NCBI GenBank assembly: GCA_016207265.1
Contig: JACQPZ010000147.1
Coordinates: 1 to 8,773 of the forward strand
Direction: 5' to 3'
DNA: 8,773 bases
Source: Candidatus Latescibacterota bacterium
GTDB taxonomy: Bacteria > Eisenbacteria > RBG-16-71-46 > SZUA-252
The notes beneath the pieces are model-generated. The model saw nothing but the letters and a program-made list of their open reading frames with translations. It was not told the origin of the DNA and did no database searches. Shown one piece after another: positions 1 through 6,526 of the stretch (positions are counted from its first letter, which is position 1; every line of letters starts with the position of its first letter). Both the position numbers and the translations under genes were made by a program.

Positions 1-1
1 G

Positions 2-451
2 CGGTCCATCCTGCCGCGACTTTGCTCGCTCGGGGCGGCCGAGGTCATGGTCGTGAGCCGAACGGGCGCGCGCGCGCGGTCCCTCGCGCAGGCGATCGCG
101 GGCGGCGGAGCGACGTCGATCGCCTCCGCGTCGATCCGGGACGAGGCTAGAGCCGCGGGAGGCGGATGGGAGCTATTGATCCGGGCCATCCCCGAAGCGT
201 CGATCGCGGCGGACGAGGACCGGTGGTGGCGATCCCTGAACGCGACCGCGGCGGTGCTGGATCTCAACTACGGGGAACGTTCCGCGGCGGTCCGCCGCCG
301 GACGCTCGCGGAAGGAAGGCGCCATGAGGACGGCATCCCCTTGCTCGTCCACCAGGGCGCGGCGTCGTTCGAGTTCTGGACGCGCCGCGCGGCGCCGCTC
401 GGGGCGATGACGGACGCCGTGACGGGTCCTTCGGCCCGCCGGGGTTGCTGA
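2..451 (+). CDS. aroE: Shikimate dehydrogenase, C-terminal part (5' end outside window)
   Basis: The reading frame is open from base 2 to the TGA at 449-451, with no start codon needed inside the window, so this is the last ~149 residues of a longer gene. Shikimate dehydrogenase reduces 3-dehydroshikimate to shikimate with NADPH in aromatic amino acid biosynthesis. The visible part starts inside the nucleotide-binding domain: a strand ending in VMVVSRT, matching the family's 'NRT' NADP-recognition motif with Ser for Asn, then a helix rich in Arg and Ala. Next come LLIRAIP (normally LLINATP), AVLDLNYGE (normally the DLVY-type motif), and near the end HQGAASFEFWT, matching the conserved QGA-FE-WTG signature. 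The C-terminus is of ordinary length. The Asn/Thr losses in 'INATP' and the Gly loss after 'FEFWT' make it a divergent member, so a related dehydrogenase such as a quinate/shikimate paralogue is possible. The comF-like gene follows after one base, suggesting co-transcription. Confidence 0.8.
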   Translation, partial: RSILPRLCSLGAAEVMVVSRTGARARSLAQAIAGGGATSIASASIRDEARAAGGGWELLIRAIPEASIAADEDRWWRSLNATAAVLDLNYGERSAAVRRRTLAEGRRHEDGIPLLVHQGAASFEFWTRRAAPLGAMTDAVTGPSARRGC

Positions 452-452
452 G

Positions 453-1259
453 GTGGGAAGGATATTCGATCGGCTGAGCCGCGCGATCGGGGCGGCGGGC
501 GAGGATCTCCTCGACATGGCGCTCGACCGCCGCTGTCCGGGCTGCGGCGGGGCTCCGCCGCGCGGAGTCGAGGTCTGCGACGCCTGCGACGCGCGCGTGG
601 GGAGGAGCGGCGTGGCGCTCTGCCTCCGATGCCTTCGCGGCGATCCTGCGCTTCCCGGTCCGCTGCGCGGCTGCCCGCGCCATGGGGATTCGCGCCTTCT
701 GATCGCCGGTCCCGCGTTCGCGTCCCCGCTCGACCGGATCGTCCATTCGTTCAAATACGAAGGGGGAGCCTCGCTCGCGCGGTGGATCGCGGCACTTCTC
801 CCTGAGCCCCCGGGCCTCCGGGGGGATCTTGGGAGGGAGTACGCGCTCGTCCCCGTCTCGCTCCACCCCGCGAGGCGGGCACGTCGAGGCTTCGACCAGG
901 CGGAGCTGATCGCGCGGGACGCCTCGGAGCGCTGGGGCATTCCGGTCGTCGAGGCGCTCGGGCGCGTCCGCGATCACGAGCCGCAGGCGCGCCTCGATCC
1001 CGAGCGCCGGCGGTCCAATGTGGACGGAGCCTTCCGCGTGCGGCTCCCGAGCGCGATCCGGGGACGTCCGCTCCTCCTTATCGACGACGTGGCGACCACC
1101 GGCGCCACGTTGCTCGCGGCGGCCGCGGCGCTCGAGGGCCAGGGAGCCGGATGGATCCTCTCCCTCACGGCGTCCCACGGCGGAGATCCGGACCGGGAGG
1201 AGGATCAGGGCGAGGTTGCGGCCCGGCGCCCAGTCGTGATAGATTTCCCAACTTGGTGA
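453..1259 (+). CDS. comF: ComF family protein (phosphoribosyltransferase-like, cysteine-rich N-terminus)
   Basis: This 268-residue protein has the ComF layout. An N-terminal cysteine cluster (C28/C31, C42/C45, C57/C60, C74 with H77) probably binds zinc. It is followed by a type I phosphoribosyltransferase domain. Diagnostic pieces are HSFKYEG at 98-104, VPVSLHPARRARRGFDQA at 133-150 (family consensus RGFNQ, here Asp for Asn), RRSNVDGAF at 186-194, and the PRPP-binding loop LLLIDDVATTGATL at 207-220 with the acidic pair D211/D212. In naturally competent bacteria ComF supports uptake or processing of single-stranded DNA. In other bacteria the role is unsettled, so function here is by family only. 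The start is GTG at 453, one base after the aroE stop, with a GAGG directly against it, consistent with translational coupling. ATG at 516 (residue 22) is an alternative but would sit very close to the first cysteine. The last ~28 residues after the PRTase core are hydrophilic and not a familiar part of the family. Confidence 0.87.
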   Translation: MGRIFDRLSRAIGAAGEDLLDMALDRRCPGCGGAPPRGVEVCDACDARVGRSGVALCLRCLRGDPALPGPLRGCPRHGDSRLLIAGPAFASPLDRIVHSFKYEGGASLARWIAALLPEPPGLRGDLGREYALVPVSLHPARRARRGFDQAELIARDASERWGIPVVEALGRVRDHEPQARLDPERRRSNVDGAFRVRLPSAIRGRPLLLIDDVATTGATLLAAAAALEGQGAGWILSLTASHGGDPDREEDQGEVAARRPVVIDFPTW

Positions 1260-1281
1260 GGGCTTAGCGCACGGCCCTCAC
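1256..1281 (+). terminator. Perfect 8-bp inverted repeat at the comF stop, possible terminator or mRNA end
   Basis: GTGAGGGC (1256-1263) and GCCCTCAC (1274-1281) are exact reverse complements separated by ten bases, and the comF TGA (1257-1259) lies inside the left arm. The following bases (GCACCTCG) contain no T-tract, so a classical intrinsic terminator is not shown. It may be a weak terminator, a 3'-end stabilising hairpin, or chance. Its position in the only sizeable gap between genes (1260-1343) supports a transcription-unit boundary. Confidence 0.35.
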
Positions 1282-1331
1282 GCACCTCGTAACCCAATGA
1301 TGCAAACTGACTTCCACCGAGCGATCCGCTT

Positions 1332-1338
1332 GGGAGGG
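1332..1338 (+). promoter_or_regulatory. Ribosome binding site of the radical SAM gene
   Basis: GGGAGGG lies five bases before the ATG at 1344 and is the best Shine-Dalgarno match near any start on the + strand here. It fixes the start of the 989-residue protein. The rest of the 84-base gap (1260-1343) has no convincing -35/-10 pair that I can see, although a promoter is expected somewhere upstream of this apparent operon. Confidence 0.6.
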
Positions 1339-1343
1339 TAGCC

Positions 1344-4313
1344 ATGGACAAGCTCCGGATTCTGGAAGAGGCCTATCTGCCGATCGTGACCAAGCCGAGC
1401 CGGTACACGGGCAGCTTTCTCCACGCCGCGCGGAAGTCTCCGGGCTCCGTGCGCGTCCGGGCCCTCCTCTGCTTTCCGGACCTCTACGAGATCGGGATGT
1501 CCTATCTCGGCATCAAGATCCTCTATCACATCGTGAACCGGCGGCCCGACGCGATGGCCGAGCTCTGTTTCACGCCGTGGGGCGACATGGAGCAGCTCAT
1601 GCGCGCGGAGCAGATCCCGCTCTATTCCCTCGAGTCGCGCACGCCGGCGAAAGAGTTCGACCTGATCGGCTTCTCGCTCCAGTACGAGCTCTCGTATACG
1701 AACGTGCTCACCATGATCGATCTGGCCCAGATCCCGCTCCGCTCGGCGGACCGGCGGGACGAGGATCCGATCCTGATCGCGGGCGGGCTGTGCACCGTGA
1801 ATCCCGAGCCGCTCGCGCCGTTCATCGACGCCTTCGTCGTCGGAGACGGAGAGGAGGTCATCCAGGAGCTGTGCGACCTCATGGCCGTGCGGCGCGAGAA
1901 GGGGCTCAAGCGCGGGGACGTGATGCGCCGGATGGCTGCCCTCGAAGGGGTCTACGTGCCGTCCCATTTCGACGAGGTGACGAACCCCTTCGGGTTCACG
2001 GCCCGCGTGGCCAAGCCGGGCGCGCCGAATCCCAAGCCGCGGTACCGGTACGTGCCGTCGCTCGATCCGGAGTATTACCCGGAGAAGCCGCTCATCTCGC
2101 CGACCGAGATCACCCACGATCGTCTCGGCATCGAGGTGATGCGGGGATGCACGCGCGGGTGCCGGTTCTGCCTCGCGGGCTACATGAACCGCCCGCTCCG
2201 GGAGAAGCGCGCCGACCAGGTCGTGAACGAGGTGCAGTGCGGCATCGTCCACGCGGGCTGGGACGAAGTCTCGCTGCTCTCGCTCTCGACGACGGACTAC
2301 AAGCAGCTTCCAGTCGTCCTGCACGAGCTGGATCGGTTCACGAACGAGCTGGGAGTGAACGTCTCGCTTCCCTCGACCCGCGTCGGGACGCTGGCCCCAT
2401 CGGTCGCCGACAAGATCCAGCAGGGCCGTCGCGGCAGCATCACGTTCGCGCCGGAAGCGGGGACCCAGCGGATGCGCGACGTGATCAACAAGGGCATCGA
2501 CGAGGCGGAGCTCGAGTACTCCGTCAAGCTCGCCCGCGACCAGGGGTGGGGCGGCATCAAGTTCTATTTCATGATCGGGCTCCCCACCGAGACCGACGCC
2601 GACGTGGACGGGATCGCCGAGATCGTCGGTAAGTGCCAGCAGTGGGCGAAGGGCGGGAACAAGCGGATGCACTTCAACGTGGGGATCTCGCCGCACGTCC
2701 CGAAGCCGCACACGCCCTTCCAGTGGGAGTTGCAGGACGACATTCCGACGCTCAACCGAAAGATCGAGCGGCTCCGCCGGGGATTTCGGGGCATGGGAAA
2801 CGTGCGGCTCAAGTGGCGGGATCCCGAGACCGCGTTCCTCGAGGGCGTGTTCTCGCGCGGGGACGCGCGCACCGCCGATGCGCTCGAGGCGGCGTGGCGG
2901 ATGGGCGCCCGCTTCGACGGCTGGAGCGAGTGCTTCGACTTCCGGCTCTGGATGAGGGCCTTCGAGCGGGTCGGGATCGACCCCGGCGTGTATCTCAGGC
3001 CGCGCGACCTCGACGAGGCTCTCCCGTGGGATCACATCCGCACGCCGGTCGTGAAGAAATTCCTCCTCGCGGAGCGGGCCAAGGCGTACGCGGCGGCGCT
3101 CACCCCCGATTGCCGCGACCACGCGTGCTATCGGTGCGGGGCCCCCTGCTTCACGCCGAAGGCGCGCGAGGGCCGTCGCGTCTCGCTCCAGCTCGCTCCA
3201 GGACAGGGCGCGCCGCCCGAGACGCTCGACTTCTCGGTCCCGACCGACGTGACGAGGGTGGACATCGAACGGCGCGTGGAGGAGCTTCGAAGTTCGCCGA
3301 TCGAGGTCTTGAAGACACCCGCGCCCGCCCCGGCCCCGGCCGTCGCGGGCGGCAGCGGGAACGGGAACGGGAACGGGAACGGAAACGGAACGGGGCCGTC
3401 CCCGAAGCCGCTCGGCGGCCGTCCGCACGCGCGCGAGCCGCAGAACGCCTTTGGCCGACGTAGGAAGACATGGCCGGGGGCGGGACGGGGCCCTCAAGCG
3501 CAGAAATACCGGGTCGCCTACGAAAAGTCAGGGTCCGCGCGATTCACGTCGCATCTCGATCTGGTCCGCATCTTCGATCGCGCGCTGCGGGTCGCCAAGA
3601 TCCCGATGGCGTACTCCCAGGGGTTCAATCGCCACGCGAAGATCGCCTACGGCCCGCCCCTCTCGCTCGGCGCGACGAGCCGCGCGGAGTACTTCGACCT
3701 GGAGCTCGCCCAGCCGTGCCCGTGGTCGACGATCGAGGCGATGAACGAGGTTCTTCCCGAGGGAATCCGGGTCCGCGAAGGAAAGGCATTCAGCCGTCCG
3801 ACCGAGTCGCTCATGGCCGTCATCACGAGGGCCGACGTCTTCGTGCGGCTCACCGATCACCTGATGGATCTCCTCTCGCGGGGAGAGAACGTGCATCGGG
3901 TGCGGCAGGAGCTCGAGCGGGGGATCGCCGCATTCCGCGCCGCGCCGGATTGGCCGGTGACCAAGCATGCGCATGGGCAAAAGGGAAAGACCGTGAACGC
4001 GCGCCCGGCGGTCATCGACCTCACTCTCGATCCTTCCGCGGATCGGCTTTCGGTGCGCCTTTCCAGCCGACTTCACGCGCCCGGATACTTGAGGCCGGAT
4101 GTCCTGCTCAAGAGTTTGTTGCCGTCGTTCGAATTCGACTCCCGGCTGCTCCAAGTGCACCGGGAGGCGTTGTGGGTGGAACGGGCCGGATCGGTCCTCA
4201 ATCCTTTGGATGCGCTCGAGGAATCGTCATTCTGGCGGCCGGTGCCGGTGATCCCGGCGTACCCGGACGCGGCGGATCCTGCTTACGGAGGTGAATGCGC
4301 CGAGAAATCGTAA
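1344..4313 (+). CDS. Fused B12-binding-type radical SAM protein (TIGR03960-like) and DUF2344 radical SAM-linked domain (TIGR03936-like)
   Basis: A 989-residue cytoplasmic protein whose reaction is unknown. Residues ~35-180 look like the Rossmann-type B12-binding region of many radical SAM enzymes (FDLIGFSLQYELSYTN at 105-120, AGGLCTVNPEP at 146-156, GDGEEVIQEL at 167-176), but I see no clear cobalt-ligating DxHxxG motif. The radical SAM domain begins at EVMRGCTRGCRFCLAGY (264-280). Its CxxxCxxC motif (C269, C273, C276) should hold the 4Fe-4S cluster that cleaves SAM, and later landmarks include TFAPEAGT (367-374). A second cysteine group (C590, C595, C598, C602) closes this half and may bind metal. 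A low-complexity Ala/Pro and Gly-Asn linker (~655-715) joins it to a DUF2344 domain (~720-940, starting KYRVAYEKSG and containing SHLDLVRIFDRALR). In many bacteria the two halves are adjacent separate genes. Here they are one reading frame, overlapping the RNase G gene by 19 bp. The neighbourhood suggests an RNA or ribosome-related role, which is inference. Confidence 0.9.
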   Translation: MDKLRILEEAYLPIVTKPSRYTGSFLHAARKSPGSVRVRALLCFPDLYEIGMSYLGIKILYHIVNRRPDAMAELCFTPWGDMEQLMRAEQIPLYSLESRTPAKEFDLIGFSLQYELSYTNVLTMIDLAQIPLRSADRRDEDPILIAGGLCTVNPEPLAPFIDAFVVGDGEEVIQELCDLMAVRREKGLKRGDVMRRMAALEGVYVPSHFDEVTNPFGFTARVAKPGAPNPKPRYRYVPSLDPEYYPEKPLISPTEITHDRLGIEVMRGCTRGCRFCLAGYMNRPLREKRADQVVNEVQCGIVHAGWDEVSLLSLSTTDYKQLPVVLHELDRFTNELGVNVSLPSTRVGTLAPSVADKIQQGRRGSITFAPEAGTQRMRDVINKGIDEAELEYSVKLARDQGWGGIKFYFMIGLPTETDADVDGIAEIVGKCQQWAKGGNKRMHFNVGISPHVPKPHTPFQWELQDDIPTLNRKIERLRRGFRGMGNVRLKWRDPETAFLEGVFSRGDARTADALEAAWRMGARFDGWSECFDFRLWMRAFERVGIDPGVYLRPRDLDEALPWDHIRTPVVKKFLLAERAKAYAAALTPDCRDHACYRCGAPCFTPKAREGRRVSLQLAPGQGAPPETLDFSVPTDVTRVDIERRVEELRSSPIEVLKTPAPAPAPAVAGGSGNGNGNGNGNGTGPSPKPLGGRPHAREPQNAFGRRRKTWPGAGRGPQAQKYRVAYEKSGSARFTSHLDLVRIFDRALRVAKIPMAYSQGFNRHAKIAYGPPLSLGATSRAEYFDLELAQPCPWSTIEAMNEVLPEGIRVREGKAFSRPTESLMAVITRADVFVRLTDHLMDLLSRGENVHRVRQELERGIAAFRAAPDWPVTKHAHGQKGKTVNARPAVIDLTLDPSADRLSVRLSSRLHAPGYLRPDVLLKSLLPSFEFDSRLLQVHREALWVERAGSVLNPLDALEESSFWRPVPVIPAYPDAADPAYGGECAEKS
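3357..3386 (+). repeat. In-frame GGGAAC hexanucleotide tandem repeat (Gly-Asn linker)
   Basis: Four exact GGGAAC units (3357-3380) are followed by one variant GGAAAC (3381-3386), encoding five Gly-Asn pairs at residues 672-681 of the radical SAM fusion protein. A six-base unit changes length by whole dipeptides, so slippage would lengthen or shorten the linker without shifting the frame. The repeat sits just after an Ala/Pro-rich stretch, exactly between the radical SAM half and the DUF2344 half. Confidence 0.85.
4287..4291 (+). promoter_or_regulatory. Ribosome binding site of the RNase G gene, inside the preceding gene
   Basis: GGAGG lies three bases before the ATG at 4295, a somewhat short spacing. 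It is inside the last codons of the radical SAM fusion gene, where it encodes part of YGGE. The site supports the 4295 start and a 19-bp gene overlap, so translation of RNase G is probably coupled to the upstream gene. Confidence 0.6.
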
Positions 4314-5857
4314 TCAACGCCGGCCAAAAAGAGACACGCATCGCGATCCTCGAGGAGAAAGAGCTCGTCGAGGTGATGGTGGAACGCCCCGAATCGCAGC
4401 GGCGCGTCGGGGACATCTACAAGGGCCGCGTCAACGCCGTGCTCCCCGGCATGCAGGCCGCCTTCGTGGACCTGGGCCTCGAGAAGACCGCGTTTCTCCA
4501 CGCGTCGGACCTCCAGCCGTCGGAATCCGAGCTGGACGACCTGTTCGAGGAGGAGGATTCGGCGGAGGAGCCGAAGCCCGACGGGGGCGGCCGGGGCCGG
4601 TGGCGCCGCGACGAGCCGGCGCCGAAGATCGAGGAGGCGCTCAAGAAGGGCCAGGAGATCCTGGTCCAGATCACGAAGGAGCCGATCGGGACCAAGGGGC
4701 CCCGCGTCACGACGCAGGTCTCGCTCCCGGGCCGCTATCTCGTGCTGATGCCCGGGCACGATCACATCGGGGTCTCCCGGAAGATCGAAGATCGGCAGGA
4801 GCGCGCCCGGCTGAAGGGGCTGATCCGGGAGATCCGGCCGAAGGGGTCCGGGCTGATCGTCCGCACCGTCGGCTCCGAGCGGGGAAAGAAGGAATTCCAG
4901 AGCGACATCAAGTACCTGGAGCAGCTCTGGACGAAGATCGAGAAGCAGTCGCAGCGCGTCCGGGCCCCCGCGATCCTCCATCGGGAGATGGAGCTGACGA
5001 CGGGCCTGATCCGCGACATCTTCACCGAAGACGTATCGCAGCTCGTCATCGACTCGAAGGAGCAGTATCGCGAGATCCTGAGCTACCTGAAGAACTACGT
5101 TCCGGAGCTTTCGTCGAGGATCAAGCTCTATCGCGGCGCGGAGCCCATCTTCGACCATTTCGGGATCGAGCCGGCGCTCGAGAAGGCGATGGAGCGGAAG
5201 GTCTGGCTCAAGCGGGGCGGGTACATCACGATCGACCAGACCGAGGCGCTCGTGGCGATCGACGTCAACACCGGGCGATTCACGGGGAAACGGAACCAGG
5301 AGGAGACGATCCTCAAGACGAACCTCGAAGCCGCGGAAGAGATCGCGCGGCAGTTGAGGCTCCGGGATCTCGGCGGGATCATCGTGCTCGATTTCATCGA
5401 CATGGAGGTCGAGGCGAACAAGAAGGCCGTCCTCGACACGCTGCGGAACCGATTGAAGCGGGACCGGTCGCGCACGAAGACCTTCGCCGTGAGCGACCTC
5501 GGGCTGATCGAGATGACACGGCAGCGGCAGCGGCCGAGCCTGACGACGTATTTCAACGAGGACTGCCCGGAGTGCGGCGGCACCGGAAGGGTGCTCTCGC
5601 TCTCCTCGGCGGCCCTTCGGATCGAACGGATGCTGCGTCGGGTGGGGCTTCGGACCCGGGAACGCCAGCTCCTGCTCCGGGTGCACCCGGATCTCGCGGT
5701 CTATCTCGTGGAGCAGAACGCGGACCTTCTCGAGTCGCTGGAGCGGGAGCATCGGTTCCGGGTCGAGATCCGGGATGATCCTTCGCTGCGACGCGACGAG
5801 ATGCGACTGTTCCGCGGGCGCACATTCGAAGAGATCACGAAGCAATTCGAACACTGA
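4295..5857 (+). CDS. rng: Ribonuclease G/E family endoribonuclease
   Basis: This 520-residue protein matches RNase G, the short form of the RNase E/G family that cleaves AU-rich single-stranded RNA and matures 16S rRNA 5' ends. An S1-type RNA-binding domain spans ~35-150 (VGDIYKGRVNAVLPGMQAAFVDLG, residues 38-61). It carries a charged insertion at ~77-112, rich in Glu/Asp and then Gly/Arg. The 5'-sensor and DNase I-like region follows with EPIGTKGPRVTT (129-140) and SLPGRYLVLMPG (143-154). The catalytic aspartates are present: AIDVNTGR (D323) and VLDFIDM (D366), equivalent to D303 and D346 of E. coli RNase E. The zinc-link CPECGG has C424 and C427. No long RNase E-type degradosome tail follows, so RNase G is the better name. 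Its position between the radical SAM gene and rplU is a known conserved arrangement. The start is supported by the GGAGG at 4287. Confidence 0.95.
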   Translation: MRREIVINAGQKETRIAILEEKELVEVMVERPESQRRVGDIYKGRVNAVLPGMQAAFVDLGLEKTAFLHASDLQPSESELDDLFEEEDSAEEPKPDGGGRGRWRRDEPAPKIEEALKKGQEILVQITKEPIGTKGPRVTTQVSLPGRYLVLMPGHDHIGVSRKIEDRQERARLKGLIREIRPKGSGLIVRTVGSERGKKEFQSDIKYLEQLWTKIEKQSQRVRAPAILHREMELTTGLIRDIFTEDVSQLVIDSKEQYREILSYLKNYVPELSSRIKLYRGAEPIFDHFGIEPALEKAMERKVWLKRGGYITIDQTEALVAIDVNTGRFTGKRNQEETILKTNLEAAEEIARQLRLRDLGGIIVLDFIDMEVEANKKAVLDTLRNRLKRDRSRTKTFAVSDLGLIEMTRQRQRPSLTTYFNEDCPECGGTGRVLSLSSAALRIERMLRRVGLRTRERQLLLRVHPDLAVYLVEQNADLLESLEREHRFRVEIRDDPSLRRDEMRLFRGRTFEEITKQFEH

Positions 5858-5892
5858 TCGGCCGGGTCCCTCGGGGCCGGAAAGGAACGCTC

Positions 5893-6216
5893 ATGGCTGA
5901 ATCGCGCTATGCCGTCATCGACGCTCAGGGGCTCCAGCTCAAGGTCGCGCCGCAGGAGGAGCACGTCCTGCCGCACCTGAAGGCGGAGCCCGGGAGTGAG
6001 GTCACGTTCGACCGCGTGTTGCTCGTATCGGACGGGAAGGCGGTCCAGGTCGGGACCCCCCACGTCCCGGGCGCCGCCGTCCTGGCACGCGTCGTCGGCA
6101 GCGAGAAGGGGGACAAGGTGACGGTGGGTACGTACAAGCGTCGCAAGAAGTACCGCCGCAAGATTGGCTACCGGGATACCCTGACGCGGGTTATGATCCT
6201 GGATATCCGCGTCTGA
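5893..6216 (+). CDS. rplU: 50S ribosomal protein L21
   Basis: A 107-residue protein, the usual length for L21, which binds 23S rRNA in the large subunit next to L20. The match covers the whole protein: RYAVIDAQGLQLKV near the N-terminus, EPGSEVTFDRVLLV (32-45), VQVGTPHVPGAAVLARV (51-67), and the basic C-terminal signature VGTYKRRKKYRRKIGYRD (78-95), then LTRVMILDI. The N-terminal family motif is normally VIetGGKQykV. Here the GGKQ part reads QGLQ, so this copy is somewhat divergent but has its rRNA-contacting basic segment. The ATG at 5893 is preceded by AAAGGA (5881-5886), six bases upstream. Only 35 bases separate it from the RNase G stop, so both are expected on one transcript. Confidence 0.96.
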   Translation: MAESRYAVIDAQGLQLKVAPQEEHVLPHLKAEPGSEVTFDRVLLVSDGKAVQVGTPHVPGAAVLARVVGSEKGDKVTVGTYKRRKKYRRKIGYRDTLTRVMILDIRV

Positions 6217-6238
6217 TCGCGGGAGAAGCGAGGAAACC

Positions 6239-6526
6239 ATGGCTCACAAGAAAGGCGTATCGAGCTCCAAGAACGGCCGCGATTCCGCGTCGCAGCGGCT
6301 CGGCGTGAAGCGGTTCGGCGGGCAGTGGGTGCGGGCCGGAAACATCATCGTGCGGCAGCGCGGCACCGCCGTCTCGCCCGGACTCCACGTGGGTCGGGGG
6401 AAGGACGACACGCTCTTCGCCCTGAAGGACGGCATCGTCGTGTTCGCGCGGCGCGGCAAGCGGGGCGTATCGGTATCGATCGATCCGAAACCCCACGCCG
6501 GGAATGTCGAGCCGGCCCATGCCTAG
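6239..6526 (+). CDS. rpmA: 50S ribosomal protein L27
   Basis: A 95-residue protein matching L27, whose N-terminal tail reaches the peptidyl-transferase centre. It begins directly with MAHKKGVSSSKNGRDS, the mature-type tail, with no extension ahead of it. In Firmicutes L27 carries an N-terminal extension removed by the protease Prp, whose gene lies between rplU and rpmA. Neither the extension nor such a gene is present here, which argues against Firmicutes. Further family motifs are RLGVKRFGG (20-28), IIVRQRGT (36-43) and VGRGKDDTLFAL (51-62). About ten residues past the usual end form a short Pro/His/Ala tail. The start has AGGA at 6231-6234, four bases upstream, and lies 22 bases after the rplU stop. 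The 3' end overlaps the malate dehydrogenase gene. Confidence 0.97.
   Translation: MAHKKGVSSSKNGRDSASQRLGVKRFGGQWVRAGNIIVRQRGTAVSPGLHVGRGKDDTLFALKDGIVVFARRGKRGVSVSIDPKPHAGNVEPAHA

Noticed and set aside
1293..1334. CCCAA/TTGGG pairing that could mask the ribosome binding site of the radical SAM gene
   Set aside because: Only five base pairs across a 32-base loop, which is expected by chance.
1278..3497. A 739-codon open frame on the - strand opposite the radical SAM gene
   Set aside because: It is rich in Arg, Leu, Val and His with no recognisable domain, as expected for the complement of GC-rich codons. The + strand protein has clear family motifs over the same bases.
4283..5854. A 523-codon - strand frame and a 495-codon + strand frame overlapping the RNase G gene
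   Set aside because: Both are low-complexity, GC-driven shadow frames without motifs. The RNase G frame carries the catalytic and zinc-link residues.
5858..5892. Possible hairpin (CGGCC/GGCCG) ahead of rplU as an L21 leader or terminator
   Set aside because: The stem is only five base pairs with an 11-base loop, there is no T-tract, and it does not resemble a known L21 leader. The sequence is simply GC-rich.
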